DNA from: Ignavibacteria bacterium
GTDB taxonomy: Bacteria; Bacteroidota; Ignavibacteria; Ignavibacteriales; Ignavibacteriaceae
Assembly (NCBI GenBank): GCA_030684555.1
Contig: JAUXVN010000088.1
Coordinates: 34,476-98,475 of the forward strand
DNA: 64,000 nt
Reading direction: 5' to 3'
Below, in pieces: positions 28,493 to 38,351 of the stretch (its first letter is position 1; every line of letters starts with the position of its first letter). Both the position numbers and the translations under genes were made by a program. Under the pieces are notes generated by a model. It had not been told where the DNA came from and did not search any database. It saw nothing but the letters and a program-made list of their open reading frames with translations.

Positions 28493-30679
28493 CTATTTAA
28501 TGAAGGTCATTTTCTTAGAAATTATTCTGTTACCTTGTTGCAATTTATAAATATAAACTCCCGAACTTAACTTTGAAGCATCAAAATTAGTAGAATAAAC
28601 AGTCCCGATTTCTGGAATTTTGTTAAATAAAGATGCAACTTCTTCACCGAGTGAATTATAAATTTTCAAAGTCGCAAATTCGTTGCTATCAAAACTAAAT
28701 TTAAATGATGTAGATGGGTTAAAAGGATTCGGAAAATTTTGTGATAAGTCAAATCCGGTTACAATATTTTCGACATCAACCTCAATTATATTAGAGAAGG
28801 TTGAATTTCCATCAAAATCAATCTGTTTAAGACGATAGAAATGTTTCCCATTATATAAATTCGCATCAGTGTAGCTATATCTGTTTGATATTGTAGTTGT
28901 TCCATTACCTTTAATGAATGCAATCGTATTAAAAATAGCTCCGTCCATACTTCTCTGAACTTCGAATCCGTGATTATTAATTTCAGTTGCAGTCATCCAA
29001 TTTATTATAACATTATTTAGATTTGTAGTAACGGTAAATGAAACTATTTCAACGGGAACAGTTATGTTCATTGAATAATTTTGAAGTGTAGTCTGAACAC
29101 CTGACCATGCAGTTGTATTTTGATCATCGGGACAAGCGTCAAATGTTGCATGATCATTATTATCACCGGTTAAATAGAATTGAACATCCATCAACTGAAA
29201 ATCACCTATAGAGCTTAATAGAACTCTTCCTTCAACCCAGCCGTCTTGATCAGTACCGGAAATATTTTCGCCAAAATTGTAATTAGAATATGATGTTCCT
29301 ACTCCGTTCCAAGAACTACCTCCCCAAGTATGAAACTCAGAGTAGCTGCCAAAAGTCCCTCTTAAAATGAAATCAGGTAAATTTGTGTGTGCATAAACAA
29401 TATTCCTTGACCAGCTCTCTGTTGAACCACCACCAACTTTAGAATTTATTAAGAAAGCCCAAGCTTGCCAATTACTTGCTGTTATTTCAGCACCGAAATA
29501 GGCGTATTTATCATCAAATTTTACATAAAGTTTTTTAGCATTAGAACCTGCCCAACCTGCAAATCCATCAGCAATACCAACCGGTGCACCCCAAACTTCT
29601 TCTCCATCAAATTGACCGTCTATAATTGGTGATACTGTTCCGGGTAGAGGTTTATTGATTATTATTTTTTCTAAATATGAAGCACCAACTCCAGTAGAAC
29701 CTATCACATATATAGTTTTGTTATTTGCAATTGCTGCTGAACCTACTGCAAGCGCTTGCCCTGTAAGACCGTAATTAATTCCACCGATAATTTCACCGGT
29801 TATCGTATTATAAGCTCTAACTGCTCTATTGCCGGGAATCGCTAAAACAATAGCTCCCTCGCCATCACTAAAGTTCATACCATGAATAGTTTGATTAATA
29901 TTTGGCCAGCCAGATGCAGGTGCCCAGGTTCCACCTGTATTTACATATTTTACTAAACCTTTGGTATCAGTGCCTGTACCATTTGAAGAGATGTAAATCG
30001 CATTACCAGATTTACTTCCCATTGCGGTATAATTAGGATTCCCATCATTAGTTTCTAAAAATAATACTTGTTCAGTAAAAGCATTTGTACCAGGACTGTT
30101 TTGAGTTACTTTATAGACATCTCCGTTTACTTCTCCTGTCCAGACTAAATAAACAACAAGCGAACCATCTGAATATTTTCCGGAAATTCTTATATATCTG
30201 CAAGTTTTTGCTGTTACGTAATCATCAGTACCATTTGCAGCTTTTAACGTAAATGCAGATGTTACTCCATCTTGAGGAAATGCATGGACTTTTTTAGTTC
30301 CGTATTCATAAACATAAACAACTCCATCTCCATCAACTGTTAATCCGTAAGGTGATGCAGTTCCATTCCATGGAAGTCCACCCGGAATAGTTGTTGCTAT
30401 TTGTCCTGAAGGAGCGGGTGTCATTGTTGCTGTATCTAATACTGATTTATCCCAGTACCATACTCCTTGTGAACCAACCTTGCTGTCTGTGACATATACT
30501 CTTCCTGAATGAGTAAATCCTTCGGTTTTATCAACAGCAACATCGCGGTAATACTGGTTAACACTAACTCCGGCTGCTCCGGTTGGATTCCAAACATTCG
30601 TGAAATGATAGGTTGTATCCTGAGCAATCATTAAAGTTGCTGAGAATAATAAAACTAAACATGCCGTAGTCATTTTCAT
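28493..30679 (-). CDS. secreted protein with T9SS type A sorting domain
   Basis: The 728 residues start with a signal peptide (about 1-19). A beta-propeller-like region (about 25-345) has repeated strand-turn segments such as VYVYEYGTKKVHAFPQDG and YNTITGEIIGGINYG. Next is a beta-sandwich carbohydrate-binding-like domain (about 350-545, including GDNNDHATFDACPDD), then an Ig/FnIII-like region (about 545-640). The C-terminal sorting domain (about 645-728) starts FDLSQNFPNPFNPSTSFKF. The protein would cross the outer membrane by type IX secretion. The sandwich resembles CBM9/glucodextranase-type modules, so a glycan ligand is plausible. No catalytic domain is recognised. Confidence 0.85.
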   Translation of the reverse strand: MKMTTACLVLLFSATLMIAQDTTYHFTNVWNPTGAAGVSVNQYYRDVAVDKTEGFTHSGRVYVTDSKVGSQGVWYWDKSVLDTATMTPAPSGQIATTIPGGLPWNGTASPYGLTVDGDGVVYVYEYGTKKVHAFPQDGVTSAFTLKAANGTDDYVTAKTCRYIRISGKYSDGSLVVYLVWTGEVNGDVYKVTQNSPGTNAFTEQVLFLETNDGNPNYTAMGSKSGNAIYISSNGTGTDTKGLVKYVNTGGTWAPASGWPNINQTIHGMNFSDGEGAIVLAIPGNRAVRAYNTITGEIIGGINYGLTGQALAVGSAAIANNKTIYVIGSTGVGASYLEKIIINKPLPGTVSPIIDGQFDGEEVWGAPVGIADGFAGWAGSNAKKLYVKFDDKYAYFGAEITASNWQAWAFLINSKVGGGSTESWSRNIVYAHTNLPDFILRGTFGSYSEFHTWGGSSWNGVGTSYSNYNFGENISGTDQDGWVEGRVLLSSIGDFQLMDVQFYLTGDNNDHATFDACPDDQNTTAWSGVQTTLQNYSMNITVPVEIVSFTVTTNLNNVIINWMTATEINNHGFEVQRSMDGAIFNTIAFIKGNGTTTISNRYSYTDANLYNGKHFYRLKQIDFDGNSTFSNIIEVDVENIVTGFDLSQNFPNPFNPSTSFKFSFDSNEFATLKIYNSLGEEVASLFNKIPEIGTVYSTNFDASKLSSGVYIYKLQQGNRIISKKMTFIK

Positions 30680-30719
30680 ATGAACCTCTATCTAATTGAT
30701 TAATAACGAAATTTATCTA

Positions 30720-31145
30720 TTATCTTTCTATCCTTACTATAAAAGCATCTGTAAATTCTTTTATCTTCCAAAGTTCATTTCGAGTTTTTTCAGCTTCCTG
30801 TTTTGTATTAAATGGACTTAATTGTACAACCCATAGGTTTACATCACTACCATATGTAACAAGAACTTCCTTATTTAATTTCTTCCTACTTAAATTCGCG
30901 AACTCATCTGCTTTAACCTGCGAAGTAAAAGCTCCAATTTGTACAGCATAATAAACTGATTTTTGAACTGGTGGCAATGGTTTTATTGGTGGTTCGGGTT
31001 TAGCATTATCATCAGAAGGTACTTCGTCAAATACATATACGGAGTCGGCTGGAAATTCGTTATTTTGTTCGGAGGTATCTTGTGAGGATGAACAGCCAAT
31101 TATAAATAAAAGAGAAATTGAAAAGAATACAAATAAAGACTTCAT
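30720..31145 (-). CDS. SPOR domain lipoprotein
   Basis: This 141-residue protein has a lipoprotein signal with the modified cysteine at C18 (FIIGC). A proline-rich spacer (about 45-62) and a C-terminal SPOR domain (about 63-140: YYAVQIGAFTSQVKADEFA ... VVQLSPFNTKQEAEK) follow. SPOR domains bind denuded glycan strands of peptidoglycan, mainly at the division septum. It sits between two exported-protein genes, 40 bases from the T9SS cargo gene. Confidence 0.9.
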   Translation of the reverse strand: MKSLFVFFSISLLFIIGCSSSQDTSEQNNEFPADSVYVFDEVPSDDNAKPEPPIKPLPPVQKSVYYAVQIGAFTSQVKADEFANLSRKKLNKEVLVTYGSDVNLWVVQLSPFNTKQEAEKTRNELWKIKEFTDAFIVRIER

Positions 31146-31205
31146 TTAGAAACTCACATTTTTAAATTTAATAATATCAAAAATATAAACTTTATCCATC
31201 AAATA

Positions 31206-31234
31206 AAAAGGGATGACATAAAGTCATCCCTTTT
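31206..31234 (-). terminator. intrinsic terminator after the SGNH lipoprotein gene
   Basis: A perfect 12-bp inverted repeat (31206-31217 with 31223-31234) with a 5-base loop has A-rich and T-rich outer ends on both strands. On the minus strand it follows the stop of the SGNH gene by 21 bases and precedes the SPOR gene, so it ends the FadL-SGNH transcript. Confidence 0.85.
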
Positions 31235-31255
31235 ATTTTAGAAATATAATTCTCT

Positions 31256-32713
31256 CTACAAATAGAGATTATCCAAAGCTCCTACTGGAAAAATGGGTAA
31301 TCCTAAATTATCTAATTGAATCTTTTTAGAAAATTTCATTCCGGGAATTGTACTTAAATTTATCCTGGGGATTGCAGCACTAAATTTAGTATTTATTACA
31401 TTGATAATTTGATTTGCAACAATTGCATTTCCTTGATCAGAAAGATGTACTCCATCGTAACTGAAAACACCACCAGTAATAAAAGATGAGCCGAATCCAA
31501 TACCATCAATCGTTAAACCAGTTGCAGATAACTGAGTCATATATGCATTAGCATCAAATAAAGCAAAATTGGTATTTGCCGAAACCAATGTACTAATTGT
31601 ATTGTTAAATGCAGTTACAGCATTATTTGCAATGGTCATTTCATCTGGATCCAAAACAAATTCATTTGGGAAAGGGTTTGTAGGATCAAATCCAAATGGT
31701 TTAGTTGTATCAACTCCTGCAGGGATAGCTAATCCTTTATCAACATAATATTTGCCAGTTGGTTGTCCAAGATAAGAAGCATAAGTTGATGAAGTTAAAG
31801 TCAATAAAGTTTGGAAACTTGCAAGAGCTTCAACTGTTGCAACCCCAACATATGGGGCATCTGTTTTTGCGTAGACAAGTCCAGGTAAAGTTGGGTAAAC
31901 TGCCTGAGCTTTTTTAATTTCTACTGCAACCGAAGGTCCAACAGCTTTAAAATAAGGAACTGAGGTTACATTTGGAATATTTCCAAAAACTGCTTTAGTA
32001 TTAGGTAATTCAGTTGCAATTCTTGTCACCATTTGATTATATAAAAAACCGAAAACTGCATCATTTGAAGGCAATTTTCCGGTAGCATCAGTACCTCGAG
32101 TTCCACCAGAAGTTGCATAGCCAAGAACATCATTATTTCCAATCCAAACCAATAAGAATGTTGGAGCAAGATTTTTAGCTTGTTCAAATATACTCTTCCC
32201 AAGAGCAGGATTTCGAAGTACTAATTGGAAAAATGGATTTGCTCTCATCACACTTTTCGTGGCAAAATCTGTTGTATCCATTACATCATATAAAATTGCT
32301 CCGGGGACACCTAAATTATTATATGGAGCTGCATGAGTTAAAAGAAGCGGTGTTCCACCCTGCGCAGGGCTGTATGAAAACATTGGTCGTGGTGGTGTTG
32401 TATTTGAAAATCCGGTCAGATTAATTTTTCCACCGTAACCGGGATCGCTAATCAATGGTTGAACATAATTAGCTGACCTTGTTTGTTTTGCAATCAATGA
32501 ACCAAATGAATATTTCTGAGCACTCTCAAATAGTGCATTAGATTGGAAACCTGCAGTTAAACTGTTTCCTATTGATACGACTCTGGTAAAATCAGCAGAA
32601 CCTGTAGTAAAAGCAGGTTCAACCGGGGCAGTTAATTCAGTTCTATCCTCACATCCGTTAAAAATAGAAAGAGAAATTAAACCGATCATCAAAACTAAAA
32701 ATATTTTTTTCAT
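31256..32713 (-). CDS. SGNH/GDSL-type hydrolase lipoprotein
   Basis: This 485-residue protein has a lipoprotein signal (modified cysteine C21, LSIFNGC). The SGNH blocks are present: block I VVSIGNSLTAGF (nucleophilic Ser), block III VWIGNNDVLGY and block V YDGVHLSDQGNAIVANQI (catalytic Asp and His). It is probably an outer-membrane-attached esterase or lipase. The gene follows a FadL-type porin by 16 bases. That pairing suggests that the enzyme frees a hydrophobic compound which the porin imports, an inference from context. Confidence 0.9.
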   Translation of the reverse strand: MKKIFLVLMIGLISLSIFNGCEDRTELTAPVEPAFTTGSADFTRVVSIGNSLTAGFQSNALFESAQKYSFGSLIAKQTRSANYVQPLISDPGYGGKINLTGFSNTTPPRPMFSYSPAQGGTPLLLTHAAPYNNLGVPGAILYDVMDTTDFATKSVMRANPFFQLVLRNPALGKSIFEQAKNLAPTFLLVWIGNNDVLGYATSGGTRGTDATGKLPSNDAVFGFLYNQMVTRIATELPNTKAVFGNIPNVTSVPYFKAVGPSVAVEIKKAQAVYPTLPGLVYAKTDAPYVGVATVEALASFQTLLTLTSSTYASYLGQPTGKYYVDKGLAIPAGVDTTKPFGFDPTNPFPNEFVLDPDEMTIANNAVTAFNNTISTLVSANTNFALFDANAYMTQLSATGLTIDGIGFGSSFITGGVFSYDGVHLSDQGNAIVANQIINVINTKFSAAIPRINLSTIPGMKFSKKIQLDNLGLPIFPVGALDNLYL

Positions 32714-32729
32714 GTATTTCCTCCTTCAA

Positions 32730-33974
32730 TTAAAAATTATATGAAAAACTAAAACCGAAAAGATTAGCTGTTGAATTATAGACACCGTTCAAAGGTGCAT
32801 ATCCTGTTCCCGAATAATTAACTTTGGAGTCGGTGACTGTTCTTTCAGAAAATCTTAAAAACATGTATGAAAAACCAACATTAAAACTTTCAGTAACTTG
32901 ATAACCAGCACCTAATGTTAAACCAAGTCTATCGCTATCAGGTAATGATGGGTCCAATCTTTCATCCGGTGTTGGGTTGTTGTCATACAACAAACCACCT
33001 CTGAAAGCTAAATCATCACTATACTGATATTCCCCACCAAAGCGTATGATAAAAGTGTTTTTATATTCTTTTGGTGAAGCTAAATCAGCATACGCCGGAT
33101 TCACAAAATCAACTTTTAATGAATCATAACTTGACCATCCGATATATTGAAAATCTGAAGTTACAACGAGTTTATCAGTTGCTTGGTAAGCTAAACCAAC
33201 AACAATTTGATTTGGTTGATTAAATTTTGCAACAATATCTCCTGATGGCAATAATCCAACAACTTGTGGTTGATCAGAAGAAGGAGTTGCAGTTCCTTCG
33301 AATTCATATTTTGCTGAACTGCGATAAGTTAACCCAACAGATAAATCATTTATAGGTTTCCATAAAAAACCTAAATTATAACCGAATGATGGTTTAGCAG
33401 TACCTTCAAGCAAAATTTGAGCTTCTCCTAATGTACCCACAGCAGCTTTTCTTCTAATCTTGACAGTAGCAGCATTATAAACTAAAGAGGCACTGAGTGA
33501 AAGATTATCTAATACTTGATATGCAACTGTTGGATAAAATGCATACGTTTTTAGCACCGTTTCAATTGCAACAAATCTTCCCACATAATCATCATCCCAT
33601 TTTGTACCAAGACCAAATGGATTGTTCATCCCAACTCCTGCATGAAGTTTATCTGTAATTTGATATGTAAGATAAATATGACTTGGATAAAACATTTGTT
33701 TTACCATTTTAACTTCGTCAACCGCGGGACTGGGTCCCCTGAATGATGTTGACGGAAAAATTAATGTCGTTCCCAACATAGCGTTAAATCCACGTAACTG
33801 CGTAATACCAGCAGCATTAAAATATAATGCGGAAGCATCATTTGCTAAACCTGCAAATGCACCACCCATTGCCGTTACACGAGCTCCATGCTCATTAACT
33901 TGAAATCCACCGCCATAAATAACGGCATTGCTTAATATGAGACTTAAGAGTATCACAAAGAATTTGACTCTCAC
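32730..33974 (-). CDS. OmpP1/FadL family outer membrane transporter
   Basis: This 414-residue protein has a signal peptide followed by GGGFQVNEHGARVTAMGGAFAGLANDASALYFNAAGITQL, the N-terminal hatch region of FadL proteins. Later strands such as LSVGLTYRSSAKYEFEG and GAGYQVTESFNVGFSYMFL end in the terminal aromatic SFSYNF, a signal for barrel insertion. FadL channels import long-chain fatty acids or other hydrophobic molecules. It is encoded directly upstream of the SGNH lipoprotein. Confidence 0.92.
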   Translation of the reverse strand: MRVKFFVILLSLILSNAVIYGGGFQVNEHGARVTAMGGAFAGLANDASALYFNAAGITQLRGFNAMLGTTLIFPSTSFRGPSPAVDEVKMVKQMFYPSHIYLTYQITDKLHAGVGMNNPFGLGTKWDDDYVGRFVAIETVLKTYAFYPTVAYQVLDNLSLSASLVYNAATVKIRRKAAVGTLGEAQILLEGTAKPSFGYNLGFLWKPINDLSVGLTYRSSAKYEFEGTATPSSDQPQVVGLLPSGDIVAKFNQPNQIVVGLAYQATDKLVVTSDFQYIGWSSYDSLKVDFVNPAYADLASPKEYKNTFIIRFGGEYQYSDDLAFRGGLLYDNNPTPDERLDPSLPDSDRLGLTLGAGYQVTESFNVGFSYMFLRFSERTVTDSKVNYSGTGYAPLNGVYNSTANLFGFSFSYNF

Positions 33975-34005
33975 ACAACCTCCATGATTTTTGTTATTGA
34001 TTAAT

Positions 34006-34506
34006 TCATCCTATTCTAAATAGAATGGCACCTTTTTCAACCGGATTATTTTCTTTAACGAAAATTTCTTTAATTACTCCGGATGAAGTTGATTTGATTA
34101 CGTTCTCCATTTTCATGGCTTCCAATATAACAACTGATTCTCCTAATTTAACCTCCTCCCCAACTTTTTTATTTATTTTTAATACCATTCCGGGCATTGG
34201 AGATTTTACTTCAACTAAATGATTCTGCCTTTTAGAATTTTTCATCAGTTGAGCAGCTTTTCTCTCCAAATCAGACTGGACTTTTGCATCATAATAAATT
34301 CCGTCAATTAATAATGATACTTGACCGTCTGACTCCTGAACTTTGATGATGTCAAATGTTTCATTTCCAAACCGCAATGAAAAGTGAAAACCATTCTGAT
34401 CAGCAAGTTCAAAGGTAAGATTTTTATCATTAATAATTACAGAATTTCCACTATCATATTTAATATGATGCTCTTTATCGTTTATTGTAACAAAATAATT
34501 ATTCAT
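34006..34506 (-). CDS. biotin carboxyl carrier protein
   Basis: This 166-residue protein has the biotinyl domain in its last 75 residues. EAMKMEN carries the biotin-accepting lysine K132, and SPMPGMVLKINKKVGEEV and GVIKEIFVKENNPVEKGAILFRIG flank it. The N-terminal part (about 1-90) resembles the BT-like docking segment of acyl-CoA carboxylase alpha chains. The ATG overlaps the biotin carboxylase stop by 8 bases, so the two products form one complex. The carboxyltransferase is not in this window, so acetyl-CoA versus propionyl-CoA specificity is undecided. Confidence 0.92.
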   Translation of the reverse strand: MNNYFVTINDKEHHIKYDSGNSVIINDKNLTFELADQNGFHFSLRFGNETFDIIKVQESDGQVSLLIDGIYYDAKVQSDLERKAAQLMKNSKRQNHLVEVKSPMPGMVLKINKKVGEEVKLGESVVILEAMKMENVIKSTSSGVIKEIFVKENNPVEKGAILFRIG

Positions 34507-35995
34507 TAGCTAAAAGTGTCCAATTTGTTAACCTGGAATTATTATTTGTCACGCTCTTCGAATTTCTCTTTTTATCTCTTAATAAAACTGCAAATAATGC
34601 CGCAGCTTCTTCATCTATTAAAAGTTGTTCTTTTTTCCATTTATCTGGAATTAATGGAATAAATTCTTCCTCCAAAAAATTAATCGAGTAAGTACCATCA
34701 ACAAACTTTTTTTGTCTCAAAATCCATTTTAAAAAAGAAATATTTGTTGTTATACCGGCTATTAAATAATCAGATAATGCGATATTTAATTTTGAGATAG
34801 CGATATCCCGTGTCTTACCAAACACAGATATTTTTGTTAATAATGGATCATAATTTAAACCAATAACAGAGCCATTATCAATACCTCTATCAACTCTAAC
34901 ACCTGGACCTGAAGGAAGTCTATGATAAACTATTTTTCCGGCAGTCGGTAAAAAATTATTATCAGGATCTTCTGCGTAAACTCTTGCTTCAATTGCATGT
35001 CCTAAAATTTTCAACTCATCCTGATTAAAAGATAATTTATTTCCCGCTGCAATATTGATTTGTTCTCTGACTAAATCAACCCCTGAGATTAATTCAGTTA
35101 TAGGATGTTCAACTTGAAGTCTGGTATTCATTTCTAAAAAATAGAATTCATTGTTCTTATTCATTAAAAATTCAATAGTCCCCGCATTATAATAACCGCA
35201 AGCTTTTGCAGCGTTTATAGCTGCTGCCGTGATTTTACTTCTCGTTGTTTCATCAACTGATGGAGATGGAGCTTCTTCAATTACTTTTTGATGCCTTCTT
35301 TGAACCGAACATTCCCGCTCGAACAGATGAATATAATTTCCATGTTTATCCCCCAGTATTTGAACTTCAATATGTTTAGGATTTACAATTAATTTTTCAA
35401 TATAAACATCTTCATTACCAAATGCTTTTTTTGCTTCACGTGTAGCTGATTCAAAAGCATTTAATAATTCACTTTCCTCGAAAACACTTTTCATCCCTTT
35501 CCCACCGCCGCCAGCAGCCGCTTTAAGCAAAACAGGATAACCAATTTCTTTACAGATTTTTTTTGCTTCTTCAATTGAACTTATCGGTTCTGTTGTACCC
35601 GGTACAATTGGAACGCCATTTTTTTTCATAAGCTCACGCGCTGCAGTTTTGCTTCCCATCATTCTTACTGATTTTGAAGTTGGTCCAATAAAAGTAATTC
35701 CGGCATCTTCAACTGCTTGTATAAATTCAGGGTTTTCTGATAAAAAGCCATAACCGGGATGAATAGCATCTGCATTTATATTTTTAGCTAATTCAATTAT
35801 TTTTGGGATATTAAGATAGGATTCTGAAGGCTGGGCTGAGCCAAGAAAATATGACTCGTCAGCTATTCGTGTATGAAGAGCGAAAGTATCAGCAGATGAA
35901 TAAACCGCCGCTGATCTTATACCCATTTCACGACAAGCACGAATTAGCCTAACGGCAATTTCGCCTCTATTTACAACAAGGATTTTATTGAACAA
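34499..35995 (-). CDS. accC: biotin carboxylase subunit of acyl-CoA carboxylase
   Basis: This 498-residue ATP-grasp enzyme starts FNKILVVNRGEIAVRLIRACREMGI. Its core has HPGYGFLSENPEF, the glycine-rich loop KAAAGGGGKGMKSV, ERECSVQRRHQKVIEEAPSP and EFLEMNTRLQVEHPITELI. All these are invariant biotin carboxylase motifs. It carboxylates biotin on the adjacent BCCP using ATP and bicarbonate. It is about 50 residues longer than E. coli AccC at the C-terminus, closer to PccA-type alpha chains without their fused carrier. Confidence 0.94.
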   Translation of the reverse strand: MFNKILVVNRGEIAVRLIRACREMGIRSAAVYSSADTFALHTRIADESYFLGSAQPSESYLNIPKIIELAKNINADAIHPGYGFLSENPEFIQAVEDAGITFIGPTSKSVRMMGSKTAARELMKKNGVPIVPGTTEPISSIEEAKKICKEIGYPVLLKAAAGGGGKGMKSVFEESELLNAFESATREAKKAFGNEDVYIEKLIVNPKHIEVQILGDKHGNYIHLFERECSVQRRHQKVIEEAPSPSVDETTRSKITAAAINAAKACGYYNAGTIEFLMNKNNEFYFLEMNTRLQVEHPITELISGVDLVREQINIAAGNKLSFNQDELKILGHAIEARVYAEDPDNNFLPTAGKIVYHRLPSGPGVRVDRGIDNGSVIGLNYDPLLTKISVFGKTRDIAISKLNIALSDYLIAGITTNISFLKWILRQKKFVDGTYSINFLEEEFIPLIPDKWKKEQLLIDEEAAALFAVLLRDKKRNSKSVTNNNSRLTNWTLLANE

Positions 35996-36002
35996 TATTA
36001 CT

Positions 36003-38351
36003 CTACTTTAATTCTACTATTGTAATACCTTCGCCGCCGTATTCAACAGGGGCAAAGTGATAATCTTTTACTTTCTCATGTTGATCTAATAATATACGAA
36101 CAGTTTTCTTTAGTGCACCTGTTCCCTTTCCATGCAAAATCTCGATTGATTGAACTCCATTCGAGTATGCCGAGTCAATAAACTTTATGATTTCAAATTC
36201 TGCTTCTTCAGAACGTTTTCCCCTTAGATCAATTCTAAGCTCCTGTTTATCAGAAATAACATTAGAATAAGAATCATAAGAACTTTTTTTTGATGGTTCT
36301 TTATCGGGTAATAAATCATTCAAATTTACTTGTAATTTTAAAGAACCTGAAACTATAGTTGCGGTTTTCTTGAAATCATTAATTTCAACTATTTTCCCGA
36401 CTGTTTCAGTACCCTTTACACGGACAAAATTTTCTGTTCTAAAATTAAAGGTTTTATTTAATAAATCAACATCTTCATTATAAATATTTTGTGTTTCGGT
36501 AATTAAACTCTTTATATTTTTTTTTGCTTCTTTAATTGATTCTTTAGATGCTTGATTTTCTTTTATGTCTTTTATTATTAATTCGGTTTTCCTTTGAGTA
36601 GATGATAATATTTCCTGGGATTTTTCTTTGATTTCCTTCAGTATTTTCTTTTTATCTTTTTCCAGTTGATTAACTTTTTCTTGATATAAATTTGAAAGTC
36701 CTTCGTATCGAGAATTTTCAATTTCAGTTTTTATTAGTTTTTCTTTTAGCAAATGATTTTGCTTCTCAAGCTCAATCAATATACTTTCAAGCTTATTTTC
36801 ATTTGAAGAAAGATTATCTTTAGCCAGATTAATTAGTGAATCTGAGAGTCCAAGTCTTTTAGCAATTTCGAACGCATAACTTGAACCGGGTAAACCTTGC
36901 CTAAATCGATATGTCGGAATAAGTGCTTCAGTATCAAATTCCATCGAAGCATTTTCAAATCCGATGTTTTCATGTGCAATCACTTTCAAACTGCCATGAT
37001 GAGTAGTTGCTAAGACTATTGAATTTTTCCTTAAAAAAGTTAAAAGTATTGAAGTAGCCAATGCTGAACCTGCAGCCGGGTCTGTTCCTGTACCAATCTC
37101 ATCCAATAGTACAAGACTTGCATCATTTGACGAATCTAAAATATATTTAATATTTGAAAGATGTGAACTAAATGTACTCAAATCATCTTCTAATGATTGC
37201 TGATCACCAATATCAAGTAAAACGTTTTCGAATATATGGAAATTTGAATCTGCTGAACACGGAATGTGAAATCCGGATTGAACCATCAGAACTAACAAAC
37301 CTACAGTTTTAAGCACAACGGTTTTTCCACCGGCGTTTGGTCCTGTAATTATTAGAATCCTGGTTTTATCAATTTCAATCGATAGAGGTACTGTTTTTTC
37401 TTGACCAAGTTTATGAAATAGCAATGGATGATAAGCTGTTAATACTTTAATCGGTTTATTCTCTTCAAGAGAGGGAAAAGTTCCATTAACATCTATCGAA
37501 TATTTTGCTTTTGCGAATAACGCATCAACATAACCAACAGTTTCAAGTGATTGGATTATTTGAATACTAAATTCGCCGATTTTACTCGTAAGTTCCTTTA
37601 ATATTTTTTCGATTTCTCTTTTTTCTGCGAAAGAAAGTGATACCAATTCATTATTAAGATGAAGTGTCTCCTCCGGTTCAATATAGACAGTTTGTCCTGA
37701 AGAAGATTCGGAGTGAATGAATCCACGTATTTGTCTTTTGTGCTCAAACTTTATAGGCAGAACTACTCTACCTTCTCGAATTGTATTATAGTCTTCTCGT
37801 AACAATTCTTTCGAAATCAAATCTTTTGTTACTTTTGCAACAACTTTTCTAAGTTCATCATTTTTATTTTTAATATCTTTTCTAATCGAAGAAAGTTTTG
37901 GACTTGCAGAATCTTTAATATTACCATCTTCAGAAATAATTTTAGTAATATGATTCTCTAAATTTTTATCGATAAATATTCTCGTTGATAATTGATTTAA
38001 GTTTTCAGTTACATCAGCTAAATTTTTTAAGAAAGATTGTAGATTTCTTGAAGTTACTAATAGTTGATAAATCAATAGAATCTTTTTAGGAGATAGGATT
38101 GCACCTTCTACTTTAGAGGTTATTAATTCCTCATTTAAATTTGGCAAATATTCAATTGGAGGGAAATTATTATCAAGAAGGAGATTTTTTGCTTCACTAA
38201 CTAACAAGCCTTCCCTAACAATTTTGGTCTTGTCTGAAATAGGTTTGGATCCCAATAAATTATTTTTTCCTGTTTCAGTTATTGCACTTCTTGTAACCAG
38301 AGATACAATTTTTGGAAACTCCAATTTATCTAAAACAGTTTGGGATATCAT
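36003..38351 (-). CDS. mutS2: endonuclease MutS2
   Basis: This 782-residue protein has the MutS2 layout. It comprises a helical core and clamp, an ABC ATPase with Walker A GPNAGGKT at 337-344 and Walker B LVLLDEIGTGTDPAAGSALA, a coiled coil (about 515-630), and a C-terminal Smr nuclease domain with EILHGKGTGALKKTVR. The mismatch-recognition N-domain of MutS1 is missing, as expected. MutS2 suppresses recombination or rescues collided ribosomes by RNA cleavage, depending on the species. It overlaps cvpA by one base. Confidence 0.96.
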   Translation of the reverse strand: MISQTVLDKLEFPKIVSLVTRSAITETGKNNLLGSKPISDKTKIVREGLLVSEAKNLLLDNNFPPIEYLPNLNEELITSKVEGAILSPKKILLIYQLLVTSRNLQSFLKNLADVTENLNQLSTRIFIDKNLENHITKIISEDGNIKDSASPKLSSIRKDIKNKNDELRKVVAKVTKDLISKELLREDYNTIREGRVVLPIKFEHKRQIRGFIHSESSSGQTVYIEPEETLHLNNELVSLSFAEKREIEKILKELTSKIGEFSIQIIQSLETVGYVDALFAKAKYSIDVNGTFPSLEENKPIKVLTAYHPLLFHKLGQEKTVPLSIEIDKTRILIITGPNAGGKTVVLKTVGLLVLMVQSGFHIPCSADSNFHIFENVLLDIGDQQSLEDDLSTFSSHLSNIKYILDSSNDASLVLLDEIGTGTDPAAGSALATSILLTFLRKNSIVLATTHHGSLKVIAHENIGFENASMEFDTEALIPTYRFRQGLPGSSYAFEIAKRLGLSDSLINLAKDNLSSNENKLESILIELEKQNHLLKEKLIKTEIENSRYEGLSNLYQEKVNQLEKDKKKILKEIKEKSQEILSSTQRKTELIIKDIKENQASKESIKEAKKNIKSLITETQNIYNEDVDLLNKTFNFRTENFVRVKGTETVGKIVEINDFKKTATIVSGSLKLQVNLNDLLPDKEPSKKSSYDSYSNVISDKQELRIDLRGKRSEEAEFEIIKFIDSAYSNGVQSIEILHGKGTGALKKTVRILLDQHEKVKDYHFAPVEYGGEGITIVELK

